The notes below the pieces were generated by a model. That model was not told the origin of the DNA. It saw only the letters and a list, made by a program, of their open reading frames with translations, and did no database searches. Of a DNA stretch of 64,000 nt, positions 17,021-25,328 are shown piece after piece. The stretch lies in contig NC_015953.1 in assembly GCF_000177195.2 (NCBI RefSeq), positions 3,844,001 through 3,908,000 on the forward strand. The letters run 5' to 3'. The translations under genes and the position numbers were made by a program. Positions within the stretch are counted from its first letter, which is position 1. Every line of letters begins with the position of its first letter. This DNA is from Streptomyces sp. SirexAA-E. Lineage in GTDB: Bacteria > Actinomycetota > Actinomycetes > Streptomycetales > Streptomycetaceae.

Positions 17021-18136
17021 GTGAGCAGACCGGAACACGTCGTCGGGCTGGCCGTCGGCCGGGGCACGGGCGCGGAGGTCGCGGCCGTCTTCGAGCGGGT
17101 CCTGGAGCGGTTCGCCCAGCTGTACGCCACGGAGATCGCAGTCGTGCGCTCACCGCGGATCTACCACTCGTACGTCTCCCTGAAGCACGAGGGCGGCATC
17201 GACGAGGTACGCGGGCTGACGCGGCAGGACGCCGATCACTACGAGCGGTTCGTCCGCGCACGGGCCGCCGCGGGCGGCCGGGTGATCTTCCGTACGGCGA
17301 TCAACGCCCAGACCCTCTACCTCGTCCGGCAGCGGTTGCAGGCCGTCAAGGTGGACACCCTCGACGCCGGCGGCGCCAGGATGCTGCTGGTCCGGGACCA
17401 GGCGCAGGGCTTCTACACGGGGGAGAACGAGCACACACCGGGGTACGTCCGCCGGGTCACGGAGTTCAGCCGGGAGATCACCGACAAGGTCCTGCACCAC
17501 GCGCTCGGACGTGCCCGGCGGCAATGGCCGGACGAGGGACCGGCCCGGATCGTCATGGCGTACAAGTTCCACCTCCTCGACGGTGCCCTGGACGCGTGGG
17601 CCGAGGAGTTCGCGGAACGCCACGGCGTCGACGTCCAGGTCGTCCAGCCGGACACCGTCAACCGGAACCTGATCGCGCACGGACCGGCGGACCGTACCGT
17701 CCTCGTGGCGGGCAACGAGTGGGCGGACATCATGCACGTCGTCCTGCTCGACCGGTTCGGCGCCGGACGGCAGGAGGAGCACTGCACCCGCAACGTGCAC
17801 CTCCACGCGGACGTGCACGGGCTGGTCGAGTACCAGACCGTGCACGGATCGGCCGACGACCTGGCGGGACGCGACCTGGTCAATCCGGTGGCCACCGTGC
17901 GGGCCGCCGCGGCCGTCGCCGAACGGCACGCGGGCTGCGACGGCGCGGTGGTCGCGGCGGAACGGGCCCTCGCGCACCTCGGGGAAGCGGGCATCCGTAC
18001 CCCCGACCTCGGCGGCCGGCACTCCACCACCGCGGTCGTGGACGCGCTGCTGGACGCCCTGGAGGGCCCTGGCCCGGCCGTGCCCGGTAGCCGGACGGCA
18101 GCGGAGGCCGTGGCCGAACCGGTCGCCGGGTCGTGA
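17021..18136 (+). CDS. Isocitrate/isopropylmalate-dehydrogenase-family protein
   Basis: A 371-residue member of the decarboxylating beta-hydroxyacid dehydrogenase superfamily. The C-terminal part reads YQTVHGSADDLAGRDLVNPV, the superfamily's nucleotide-binding segment (HGSAPDIAGK..ANP in typical members). AYKFHLLDGALDAW corresponds to the catalytic lysine region, and VLVAGNEWADIM replaces the usual NLYGDILSD metal-site segment. The metal-site changes suggest a different substrate from isocitrate or isopropylmalate. It starts at GTG 17021 after GGGAGG. The stop overlaps the next gene's GTG (GTGA). It may act in a specialised pathway with its neighbours; that is inference. Confidence 0.72.
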   Translation: MSRPEHVVGLAVGRGTGAEVAAVFERVLERFAQLYATEIAVVRSPRIYHSYVSLKHEGGIDEVRGLTRQDADHYERFVRARAAAGGRVIFRTAINAQTLYLVRQRLQAVKVDTLDAGGARMLLVRDQAQGFYTGENEHTPGYVRRVTEFSREITDKVLHHALGRARRQWPDEGPARIVMAYKFHLLDGALDAWAEEFAERHGVDVQVVQPDTVNRNLIAHGPADRTVLVAGNEWADIMHVVLLDRFGAGRQEEHCTRNVHLHADVHGLVEYQTVHGSADDLAGRDLVNPVATVRAAAAVAERHAGCDGAVVAAERALAHLGEAGIRTPDLGGRHSTTAVVDALLDALEGPGPAVPGSRTAAEAVAEPVAGS

Positions 18137-18780
18137 CGGGCGGCCGGGGCACGGCTCTGGTCGTCGTCGACGTCCAGAACGACTTCTGCACCGGTCCGGT
18201 CGCGACCTCCCGGTACCCGGGCGACCCGGCCGCGCTGGAGACGGCCGTACGCAACACCGCCCGGGCCGTCGAGGCGGCCCGGGCCCGCGCCACCGACGTG
18301 GTGTTCGTCCGCTTCGTGGGAGACCCGGCCCACCAAGGGGCCGCCTGGCGCCGCCGGGACGCCGAGCGCGGCAAGCCGCCCAAGTGCCTGGAGGGGAGCT
18401 GGGGCGCCGAGTTCGCCGAACCGCTCGTACCGGCGCCCGGCGAGCGGGTGTTCACCAAGCGGGCCTGCTTCGACGCCTTCCTCTCCGACGGGTTCGAGGA
18501 ACACCTCGGGCGGCGGGGCACCGGGCACCTGGCCTTCGCGGGGCTCTTCGCCGACGTCTGCGTCGACAGCACGGCGCGTACGGCGTTCCAGAAGGGCTTC
18601 CACGTCACGGTCCTGAGCGACTGCACGGTCGCGCTGCACACCCCCGACGAACAGGCCCTGGGGTTCATGCGCCGCGTCTACGGGGCCCGCGTCGCCACAC
18701 ACGACCGTGCCGCGCTCTGGACGCGGCACCCCGACGAGGGAGAGGAAGGGGAAGAGGAAGAGGAGGGGACGGGAACGTGA
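18133..18780 (+). CDS. Isochorismatase-family cysteine hydrolase
   Basis: A 215-residue protein of the isochorismatase/nicotinamidase fold. The catalytic triad can be assigned to D in LVVVDVQNDF (about residue 14), K in VFTKRACFDAF (about 114) and C in LFADVCVDSTART (about 144). The substrate cannot be inferred; amide or enol-ether bonds are usual. The C-terminus is a run of glutamates. GTGA overlaps at both ends link it to the IDH-like gene and to the methyltransferase, so the three enzymes are very likely co-expressed. Confidence 0.85.
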   Translation: MTGGRGTALVVVDVQNDFCTGPVATSRYPGDPAALETAVRNTARAVEAARARATDVVFVRFVGDPAHQGAAWRRRDAERGKPPKCLEGSWGAEFAEPLVPAPGERVFTKRACFDAFLSDGFEEHLGRRGTGHLAFAGLFADVCVDSTARTAFQKGFHVTVLSDCTVALHTPDEQALGFMRRVYGARVATHDRAALWTRHPDEGEEGEEEEEGTGT

Positions 18781-19727
18781 GCGCCGAGGGGGCGAGAGGC
18801 GTGGAGGCAGGGGGAGGCGTGGAAGGAGGGGGAGGCGTGGAGGAGGGCGTCGGACTGACCGCGCTCATGGTGGCCGCCGCGAGGGCCGTCGAGACCGGCC
18901 GGCCCGACGCACTGGCCCGGGACACCTACGCGGAGCACTTCGTCCGCGCGGCTTCGGCGTGCGCGGGCTGGCCGGTACGGCCTGAGGAGGTGGCGGACGG
19001 AGAGGCCGACCCCCTCTGGGGCCGGCTGGGCCGCTACTTCGCGCTCAGGACCCGGGTCTTCGACGATCACCTGCTGCGACGGACGGGTGCGGGGGTACGC
19101 CAGGTCGTCCTGCTCGGCGCCGGCCTGGACGCGCGCGCCTACCGGCTGCCGTGGCCGCCGGAGTGCACCGTCTTCGAGATCGACCAGCCGGAGGTGCTCG
19201 CTTTCAAGCAGCGCACACTCGACCGCCTGGGCGCCTCACCCCGCACCCACCGCGTCACCGTCGCGGCCGACCTGCGCCATGACTGGGCTGAGGTGCTGGT
19301 CACGGCGGGCTTCGACCCCGCCCGCCCGACGGCATGGCTGGCGGAGGGACTGCTGCTCTACCTGCCGTCGGCCGCGGAGAGCCGGCTGATCGACACGATC
19401 GACGCCCACAGCGCGCGGGAGAGCTCGCTCACCTACGAGGTGAAGTTCATCAAGGCCGAATCCGCGGCGGTCCGTACGTCACCGGTCTACGTGGCGGCCC
19501 GCGAACGGATCGGCGTCGACCTGCTCGCCCTGTTCGACGCGGACCCGAGACCGGACTCGGCGACGGACCTCACCGAACGCGGCTGGCGTACGGCGGTACG
19601 CACCCCGTTCCACTACAGCCGCCGCCTCGGCCGGGGCCCGCGCCCGGAACCGAACGACGCGCTGGCCGCCAACCACTGGGTCTTCGCGACCCGGTCGTCC
19701 GGTACTACAAGATCCGCGCAGAGCTGA
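18777..19727 (+). CDS. SAM-dependent methyltransferase, PPM/leucine-carboxyl-methyltransferase-like family
   Basis: A 316-residue protein of the actinobacterial class I O-methyltransferase group related to leucine carboxyl methyltransferases. It shows RQVVLLGAGLDARAYRLPW (SAM-binding motif I, near residues 107-125), VFEIDQPEVLAFKQ (motif II acidic residue), and AWLAEGLLLYLP (motif IV). The N-terminus before about residue 20 is a low-complexity Gly/Glu stretch, so the true start may be later than the GTG at 18777. It is the last gene of the EF-hand/IDH/isochorismatase operon. Confidence 0.82.
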   Translation: MSAEGARGVEAGGGVEGGGGVEEGVGLTALMVAAARAVETGRPDALARDTYAEHFVRAASACAGWPVRPEEVADGEADPLWGRLGRYFALRTRVFDDHLLRRTGAGVRQVVLLGAGLDARAYRLPWPPECTVFEIDQPEVLAFKQRTLDRLGASPRTHRVTVAADLRHDWAEVLVTAGFDPARPTAWLAEGLLLYLPSAAESRLIDTIDAHSARESSLTYEVKFIKAESAAVRTSPVYVAARERIGVDLLALFDADPRPDSATDLTERGWRTAVRTPFHYSRRLGRGPRPEPNDALAANHWVFATRSSGTTRSAQS

Positions 19728-20029
19728 ACGCGTACGACCGCCGCCACCCCCTCGGCCCGGGAGGCGGCGTGCTGGTCCTGATCTTCCCGGGATGGACCCC
19801 GATCACCCCGCTGCTCTCGTTCCACAACACCGGAAAGGTGATAGCGAACGCCGTCGGCTGGGCAGGGGGACTCACGTGGGAGTGACTCACGGCGTCCGGT
19901 CGCGATGTTCCGTGCCGGGCTCCCGGTGCGGGTTCCTTTTCTGGACGCCCGTGGAGTGCCGACATCGGTGGTCCCCGTAGCGAGCTGTGGGGACCGTCGA
20001 CGTACTGCCGGTGCGACTGGAGCGCCGGG
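19728..20029. other. Intergenic region with relic of tRNA-Ser downstream flank
   Basis: About 300 bases with no convincing gene. The notable content is the hairpin relic at 19970-20012, listed separately. The first part is GC-rich and unremarkable. Confidence 0.4.
19970..20012. repeat. Diverged third copy of the tRNA-Ser downstream hairpin (relic attachment-like sequence)
   Basis: GGTCCCC-GTAGCGAGCTGT-GGGGACC, then GTCGACGTACTGCCGG, closely parallels 20932-20974 (CCCCCGCAGCGAGCTGCGGG then CTTCGACGTATTGCCCGG). The third hairpin copy is at 49712-49749, next to the intact tRNA-Ser. The relic lacks a tRNA part. It suggests an older integration at the same tRNA. Confidence 0.55.
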
Positions 20030-20455
20030 TCACACCCTCCTGACGACGATCGACTCCGGAACCAGCCTCTCCAGGTCTTCCACGTCCGAGGTGAAGACGG
20101 TGACCTGCCCCTTCTGGCGGCGCGCGATGACGGCGAGCACCGCGTCGATCGCGTACTTGTGGCCGTGCAGCCCGGCATCCGCCAGCAGGCGGCGGGCCTG
20201 GCGGGCCTCGTCCTTCCCGATTTCAGCGACCTGGAGCCGGGAGAGGACCCAGTCCCGGCGCTGCTCGGTGATTCTTCCGTCGTACGCCTCGACCAGGGTC
20301 ATCGGGGACGTGACCACCTCGGCCTCACCCCGGGCCGCGAGGTCGAGCCACGCGATCATCTTCCGATCGCCGCGCACGGCCAGGGACAGGGCTTCGCAGT
20401 CGAGCACGAAGACGCGCAGCGGCCGCCGCGCGGACTCGCCGGACCGCTTCGTCAC
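20030..20455 (-). CDS. PIN-domain toxin, VapC-like
   Basis: A 141-residue PIN-domain ribonuclease-type protein. Acidic residues fit the PIN active site: D in VFVLDCEAL (near 19), E in LVEAYDGR (near 55), D in YAIDAVLAV (near 104), and D in VFTSDVEDL (near 123). VapC toxins cleave tRNA or rRNA and are neutralised by a co-encoded antitoxin. Its start overlaps the upstream antitoxin stop by four bases, the usual arrangement. It lies outside the 78-bp repeat of the large element but between two copies of the tRNA-Ser downstream hairpin. Confidence 0.85.
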   Translation of the reverse strand: MTKRSGESARRPLRVFVLDCEALSLAVRGDRKMIAWLDLAARGEAEVVTSPMTLVEAYDGRITEQRRDWVLSRLQVAEIGKDEARQARRLLADAGLHGHKYAIDAVLAVIARRQKGQVTVFTSDVEDLERLVPESIVVRRV

Positions 20456-20733
20456 GCGGCTTCTCCGGCACCGTGCTGTTCAGCGGCGCGGTGGCGGCGC
20501 TCGTGCTCGGCGTCGAGATCCGCCAGATCATCGAACGCGGCGGCCCGCTCGCCGTCGGTGAGCGGGCCGTGTTCTTCCTGTAGCCAGTCGGCCAGCTCCA
20601 GCAGCTGGTCCCGGTCGCGCTTGAAACGCAGAGCCTCGGCGACATACGCCGAAAGCCCCCGCTCAGCGGCCTCCGCGCGGATCTCGTCGAGCAGGTCCTC
20701 GGGAATCGTTACGGTCACCTTCTTGGTTGCCAT
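20452..20733 (-). CDS. Ribbon-helix-helix-type antitoxin, VapB-like
   Basis: A 93-residue protein. The N-terminus ATKKVTVTIPEDLLDEIRAE is a ribbon-helix-helix DNA-binding segment. The C-terminal half is charged and helical, as expected for a toxin-wrapping tail. It precedes and overlaps the PIN-domain gene. The ATG at 20733 was chosen; an ATG at 20745 would add four residues. It probably represses its own promoter in the 20734-20800 region, by analogy with VapB. Confidence 0.8.
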   Translation of the reverse strand: MATKKVTVTIPEDLLDEIRAEAAERGLSAYVAEALRFKRDRDQLLELADWLQEEHGPLTDGERAAAFDDLADLDAEHERRHRAAEQHGAGEAA

Positions 20734-20926
20734 ACAAGAGACCATACTCGTGGTGTCGGGCCTCTCATCGACGTCACTCGCCCCGACGAGGCGTGGCCGA
20801 CGCCCGTCGACCTATCCGTGAGCAACGCTCGGGCTGCGCCGTGCATGAGCGGCTGGCAGGGCCAAGCCCCCCCAGCCGCGATCTGCCCTCCCACCCGGGA
20901 CGTGCCCAGAGGCTCGCTGACACAAC

Positions 20927-20964
20927 GTCGAAGGCCCCCGCAGCGAGCTGCGGGGGCCTTCGAC
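20927..20964. terminator. Hairpin at the left element border (native tRNA-Ser downstream flank)
   Basis: A perfect stem, GTCGAAGGCCCCCGCAG with CTGCGGGGGCCTTCGAC. The corresponding hairpin downstream of intact tRNA-Ser is at 49712-49749. It probably terminated the original tRNA-Ser transcript before the element inserted. Confidence 0.7.
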
Positions 20965-21040
20965 GTATTGCCCGGTGAGAGCAATGGCGGAGGATACGAG
21001 ATTCGAACTCGTGAGGGGTTGCCCCCAACACGCTTTCCAA
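20963..21040. repeat. attL: 78-bp direct repeat containing 3' half of tRNA-Ser
   Basis: Identical over 78 bases to 49748-49825. It begins ACGTATTGCCCGGTGAGAGC and contains the tRNA-Ser 3' half up to the anticodon arm (ending CACGCTTTCCAA), then diverges (ATGTTCG instead of GCGTGCG). It is therefore a displaced tRNA fragment, not a working tRNA. Confidence 0.93.
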
Positions 21041-21136
21041 ATGTTCGTACGGGGGTCCGGCGGGGGTCGGGGGCGTCCTGACCTGCGGCGGAGCGTTCGG
21101 GGTGGACCCGTCCGGACAAGTCCGGACGGGGGTGAA

Positions 21137-21158
21137 TGCAACCAGAACTGCAACCAGA
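21137..21158. repeat. Paired direct repeats near attL (candidate arm-type sites)
   Basis: TGCAACCAGA occurs twice (21137 and 21149) with a 12-base period, about 100 bases inside attL. The same core TGCAACCA occurs twice with a 12-base period at 49687 and 49699 near attR. They are candidate integrase or excisionase arm sites. Confidence 0.5.
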
Positions 21159-21186
21159 CCCTGCTCCGTTTGGCAGCGGTTGCGTG

Positions 21187-23925
21187 TCACCTACCCGCCG
21201 ACCAGCGAGGGCGGTCAGCCAGTCGCCGCAGGGTGCCGAAAGACAGCACCCCGCGCGTCTTCACATCGACCTTGGTCGCCTGGAGCGCCTGCATTGCAGC
21301 CTTGCTGAACATCGTTGCCAGTCGGCCGCAGAGCTTGACGGTCGACAGCTGCCGCAACTCATCATGCGCTGGGGGGGAGTAGCGACCCAGGTACTTCGAA
21401 GCCTTCTCCTCTCCGCGGACGCGTTCCAACAGGATGGAACAGAGAGCGGGGGCATCTTTGGTGGCCGTGTCGTGGGTCTGGGTGCTCAGCGCCGCGGCTG
21501 ACTTGGCAAGGCTCACCAGCGCGTAGCCTGCCCGGTCCTTGTCAAGCGTGAAGCCGACATGGTCATCCAGAGCTAGAGCCGCGAGGCCGGCCGATGTCTG
21601 GGTCTCCGCTTCGTCCCGGAGCGAGATCGAAAACTCCACAAGGAACGCCCTGACCGCCCCGTGGTAGTCGTCATAGTCCGTAAGCTCAGGCGCAAGATTT
21701 CTAGCGTAGGCACCGGCTCTCTGCTGCCCTTCCAAACGAAGGGCGCGCAGCAGGGACACCCGTGACTCGAGGATTTTGCGGCCGGTGCCCTGCACTGCTC
21801 CCTTCGCCGCCCACACTGACTCGGGTGCCGACAGGGAGCGGGACAGCAGGTAGGCATCGCGATAGCCCTCGAGGGTTGAAGCCTTCTTCACCAGGCGCTC
21901 TCCGCCAGCTTGGCCCACAAGTTCGTAGACCTTCGAGGCAGTTCCTTCTCGGTGTAGGTAGTCAACCACCGTCGCAGCGATGGAGGGATGCCGGCAGTAG
22001 ACACGGTTGCCAGCGAAGGTCACTGCGGCCTCCCGGCCGAGCGTTTGTAGAATCTTTCCGTCGGCGAAGACGGGGTCGAGCCCCGCCATGGCCGCGATCA
22101 CCGACCTGCTTGCCCCCTTGCCGCGGTTGCCGCCCGTGTCGAGCGCATGCTGCATCACGCAGATGCCCCCGAAGATGTCGCCAAGGTCGACGGAGTCCGT
22201 CAGCTTGATCTCGTGCAGCTTGCGCACCAGATCCTCCACACGGGCGCCCAGACTCGCCCCGTACCGGACATCGAGAACCGCTCCGAAGAGCGTGTTGCTC
22301 TCGGCGGCCATGGCGCCGGCCGAGGCCGCGAGGCGCTCCGCGACGGTGTCGATTTCCTGGCTGCCGTTCGGCAGCAGTCCAAGCCCCTGCCAGGTCAGGG
22401 CGATGTTCCTGGCGTCGTCGTTGGTGATGCCGTGGAACAGGACGTCCTCGATCCACGGTCGCAGCGTCGAACCGGCGCCCTGCCACCACAGCCGGTCTTG
22501 GCTGGCGAGCAGAAGGGCGATGCCGGACCCCTCGGACGCCCAGACGTCCTTCGTGGACGCCAAGTCGTCCGTGATCAGGTCGGCCTCGTCGACGCAGATC
22601 AGGCTCTTCCCGGCCGCGCGGACGTCGTTCAGCCAGTCCTTGGTCAACCGCGGGGCGCCCGGTTCCCGCCACAGCACGTTCCACTCAGGTCTTGAGCTCG
22701 CCACCGCGTGCGCCACCTGGCGCAGGGCCAGGGACTTGCCCTCGCCGAGCGGACCGATGGCCACCGCACCGCCACCACCGCCGACCCGCAGGCATTCGAC
22801 CACCTTCTGCTCCAAGGAGGCCGTTGAGCTGAGCACGGGCCAGCAGCCCGGCGCGGCGTCCCCCCACACCGGCTGGCTGCCCTCCGCGAAGGCCGCCGGC
22901 TGGTACGAGGCCGAGTCAGCCAAAATACGCGGCACCCGCGAGTAGCCGTAGTGAGAAGCGGGCTCCTCGGTTTCTGTCTCGTCCTGCTCCACCTCGTGGG
23001 TGAACAGTTCGTGCCCGTCGACACCGAGGTAGAGGGTGAAGCCGGGAGCACCCACGAAGTCACCCAGAGCGCCGCTCGTTACAGCCGCTGCATCTGTTTC
23101 ATACGCCGCCCAGAGAACCTCTGCCTCCAGCAGGTCGGCCTTGTTGTCGAGGACCTGGCTGCGCATGCTTCTCATGAAGCTGTCGAGCCACCCGCTGTAG
23201 CCCACCACCAGCACGACCGAGTTAGTGAGCAGCCGTCTCAGCACATCGTCCAGGCCGGGGCGGGCGGAGGTGATCCTTGTCGGTACGTTGCTTGAAGCTT
23301 TGCCGGTCCAGTAGCCGTGAATATGCAGCACGGGGTGGGCGATGGCTTCGTCCAGCTGCGCCATCGCGGGGACGGTGTCGGTTGGAATGGGGATCGGCAT
23401 CGCTGGAATGCCGACCTGATTGAGGGCGATCTCGATCAGCGGGTCGAAGTTTGTCGTGATGATCGGGCCCCGTGCCCGCCCGCTCAACGACGCAAAGAAC
23501 TGCGCAAACCGCTGATACCCGCGGGGAATGAGCCACTTCCCCGTCCTCGCGTACTCTCGGCAGCGCTCCTCGTCCCTAGCGACATCCGCCACATCCTTCT
23601 CATGCACGTCGGGGCACGCCTGGAGCACAGCCTTCCGGATCGCCCGCATGACCGTCGGCTCACCTGCCTGCCTGGTCAACACCGCCGCCGCATTCTGGTA
23701 CTTGAGGCCGGGGTCCGCGGCGTCGGCGACGGTCTCATCGAACCTGGCCAGGCCCGCCTTCGGGACGTGCTCCCGGAAGATGTTCGTGAGCTGGGGGACG
23801 CTGGGGAGGACCTCGCTGCTGATCCCCGAACCGAAGACAGTGACAAGGCGACGGTCGGCCTCCTCTGCCAGGAACCGGAGGCGGATCTTTAGGTCGGTGA
23901 TGTCACCGAAGTCGGTAGGACCCAT
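21187..23925 (-). CDS. SIR2-domain STAND-like P-loop NTPase, candidate anti-phage defence protein
   Basis: A 912-residue protein. The N-terminal SIR2 fold (about residues 25-305) has VTVFGSGISSEV (28-39), PIITTNFDPL (154-163), HIHGYW (201-206, candidate catalytic histidine) and VLVVGYSGW (238-246). A P-loop NTPase follows with Walker A GPLGEGKS (391-398) and Walker B SLICVDEAD (441-449). A long helical C-terminal region of about 350 residues may sense a trigger. SIR2 domains in such proteins usually consume NAD+ on phage infection. The start is the ATG at 23925; in-frame upstream starts exist but the extension is not family-like. It is divergent from the TM-macro gene 169 bases away. Confidence 0.85.
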   Translation of the reverse strand: MGPTDFGDITDLKIRLRFLAEEADRRLVTVFGSGISSEVLPSVPQLTNIFREHVPKAGLARFDETVADAADPGLKYQNAAAVLTRQAGEPTVMRAIRKAVLQACPDVHEKDVADVARDEERCREYARTGKWLIPRGYQRFAQFFASLSGRARGPIITTNFDPLIEIALNQVGIPAMPIPIPTDTVPAMAQLDEAIAHPVLHIHGYWTGKASSNVPTRITSARPGLDDVLRRLLTNSVVLVVGYSGWLDSFMRSMRSQVLDNKADLLEAEVLWAAYETDAAAVTSGALGDFVGAPGFTLYLGVDGHELFTHEVEQDETETEEPASHYGYSRVPRILADSASYQPAAFAEGSQPVWGDAAPGCWPVLSSTASLEQKVVECLRVGGGGGAVAIGPLGEGKSLALRQVAHAVASSRPEWNVLWREPGAPRLTKDWLNDVRAAGKSLICVDEADLITDDLASTKDVWASEGSGIALLLASQDRLWWQGAGSTLRPWIEDVLFHGITNDDARNIALTWQGLGLLPNGSQEIDTVAERLAASAGAMAAESNTLFGAVLDVRYGASLGARVEDLVRKLHEIKLTDSVDLGDIFGGICVMQHALDTGGNRGKGASRSVIAAMAGLDPVFADGKILQTLGREAAVTFAGNRVYCRHPSIAATVVDYLHREGTASKVYELVGQAGGERLVKKASTLEGYRDAYLLSRSLSAPESVWAAKGAVQGTGRKILESRVSLLRALRLEGQQRAGAYARNLAPELTDYDDYHGAVRAFLVEFSISLRDEAETQTSAGLAALALDDHVGFTLDKDRAGYALVSLAKSAAALSTQTHDTATKDAPALCSILLERVRGEEKASKYLGRYSPPAHDELRQLSTVKLCGRLATMFSKAAMQALQATKVDVKTRGVLSFGTLRRLADRPRWSAGR

Positions 23926-24094
23926 GAACCGATCCAACCACTGCGGCTCGGGAGGTGCACACCTCTCGTTGCGCCCCCACGCCACACGAATTATTTCAAG
24001 CCACCTGTAAATGGCCCTGGTTCGCCGATCACGGACAGGGCGGCGACCCTTATGATCAGCCCGTGTCGGGTCCGAGGCAGAGGGGAGGCCACCG
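23926..24094. promoter_or_regulatory. Divergent promoter region between SIR2-STAND and TM-macro genes
   Basis: 169 bases separating the two starts, less GC-rich than the surroundings (AATTATTTCAAG near 23989). Promoters for both genes should lie here, but no clear hexamer pair was assigned. A strong ribosome site, GAGGGGAGG, at 24080-24088 serves the TTG start at 24095. Confidence 0.45.
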
Positions 24095-25141
24095 TTGGGT
24101 CCGTTGCAGCTCGCCATCACAGCGATCCTCACAGTCGCTGGCATCGCCCTGCAGATCTGGTCGTCCGCGCCGAGTCGCGCCGAGCGGCAGTACGCCCTCC
24201 AACTCCCCTCGGTCCTTCTGTATTCACTTGCCGCAGCGCTCTTCTTGTTCTCGATCTTCCCGGACTCGATGACGGAGGGTAGGACGTTAGGGTTCGGTCT
24301 CAGCGGTGCGGCGGGATTCGCCGCCTTCTTCATGCTGATCTCCTTCACTTGGCTCGCCAAGACCCGTCGACGGGACGAACTGACCGCCCAATTGAAGAAG
24401 GCACAGCGCGAGAACACCTCGCTGCGGCGACAGTTGTTGGGTGAACGCTCCACGGGCGAGGGCCCGCGACCGCTCGCTCAGTCCACTCGGTATGACGTCC
24501 CCCTACGTGGCAGTAGGCGGCATCGGATTGGTGTGGTGACGGGAAATCTCGCGAACGTGCACGGCGTCGATGTGTGGGTCAACCCAGAGAACACCCGCAT
24601 GGAGATGTCCCGCGTTGACGAGCCGACCGTTTCCGCCGCGATCCGCTATCACGGGGGTCGTCGGGACGACGCCGGACATCTGACCGACGACATCATCGCC
24701 AAAGAACTTGTCGAGCGGATGGCCGGCCAGCAGCACGTGTCGGCGGGCCAGGTGCTGGTCACCGGGCCGGGTGAGCTGCTGGAGAGCCATCAGGTCCGGA
24801 AGATCGTGCATGTTGCCTCGGTCGAGGGGGAACCCGGCTCTGGCTACCGCCAGGTGATGGACCTGGGGCGGTGCGCCCGCAACATCCTGTCTGAGGTTGA
24901 TCGGCTTGCTGAGGCTGGGGAGCTGCTGCGCTCGGTCGTCCTGCCGCTGCTAGGAACCGGCGGGGGCAACAGCGATCTACAGCGCACGGTGGATACCCTC
25001 CTGGCAGCCACCGTGAGCTACTTCGAAGCCCATCCCGCGTCTCGCATTCGGATTGTCTATCTGCTGGCGTACACGGACGTGCAGGAGGCCCTCTGTCGGG
25101 CTGCCCTCGACGAGCGTCCCGAACTCTCGACGGGGGCCTGA
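24095..25141 (+). CDS. Membrane-anchored macro-domain protein (type II Thoeris ThsA-like architecture)
   Basis: A 348-residue protein. Three hydrophobic segments come first (about 5-23, 38-54, 69-87), then a charged helix (88-118) and a macro domain (about 144-335) with RIGVVTGNLANVHGVDVWVN, LVTGPGELL and VVLPLLGTGGG, the last being the phosphate-binding glycine loop. Macro domains bind ADP-ribose derivatives. A TM-macro layout is known for the effector of type II Thoeris, where it responds to an ADP-ribose-derived signal. No TIR gene is nearby; the divergent neighbour has a SIR2 domain instead. The start is TTG after a strong ribosome site. Codon 65 (24287-24289) is TTA, so translation may depend on the bldA tRNA. 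Confidence 0.8.
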   Translation: MGPLQLAITAILTVAGIALQIWSSAPSRAERQYALQLPSVLLYSLAAALFLFSIFPDSMTEGRTLGFGLSGAAGFAAFFMLISFTWLAKTRRRDELTAQLKKAQRENTSLRRQLLGERSTGEGPRPLAQSTRYDVPLRGSRRHRIGVVTGNLANVHGVDVWVNPENTRMEMSRVDEPTVSAAIRYHGGRRDDAGHLTDDIIAKELVERMAGQQHVSAGQVLVTGPGELLESHQVRKIVHVASVEGEPGSGYRQVMDLGRCARNILSEVDRLAEAGELLRSVVLPLLGTGGGNSDLQRTVDTLLAATVSYFEAHPASRIRIVYLLAYTDVQEALCRAALDERPELSTGA

Positions 25142-25284
25142 GCCGCGTATCGCCATGGCGGCAGGGACTTACTCCGGGGCTCCGGTCGGGGGCGGGAAGG
25201 CAGGGCCGTCGGCCGGTTCGCTGGAACGGTAGGCCCGCTGCCGCTCGGCGCATCCTAGGTGATCAGCTACCACCTGTCCGCCTG

Positions 25285-25290
25285 TATACT
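25285..25290 (+). promoter_or_regulatory. Candidate -10 element of the orphan 5S gene
   Basis: TATACT, a good -10 hexamer in a GC-rich context, lies about 39 bases before the mature 5S start. No good -35 hexamer is visible at the normal distance. Confidence 0.35.
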
Positions 25291-25328
25291 CTCGTCCGAA
25301 TGTGCTTGCCCCTGGGCTTGCACAAAGT

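Noticed and set aside
16178..18136. Siderophore or salicylate pathway from the isochorismatase-like gene
   Set aside because: No isochorismate synthase, adenylation or NRPS genes are nearby, and the fold covers many other hydrolases.
20991..21040. Second tRNA-Ser at the left element border
   Set aside because: Only the 3' half from the anticodon arm is present. The sequence then diverges, so it is an att fragment and not a tRNA gene.
24095..25141. Naming the TM-macro gene as a confirmed Thoeris ThsA
   Set aside because: No TIR-domain ThsB gene is present nearby. Only the domain layout matches, so the name would overstate the evidence.
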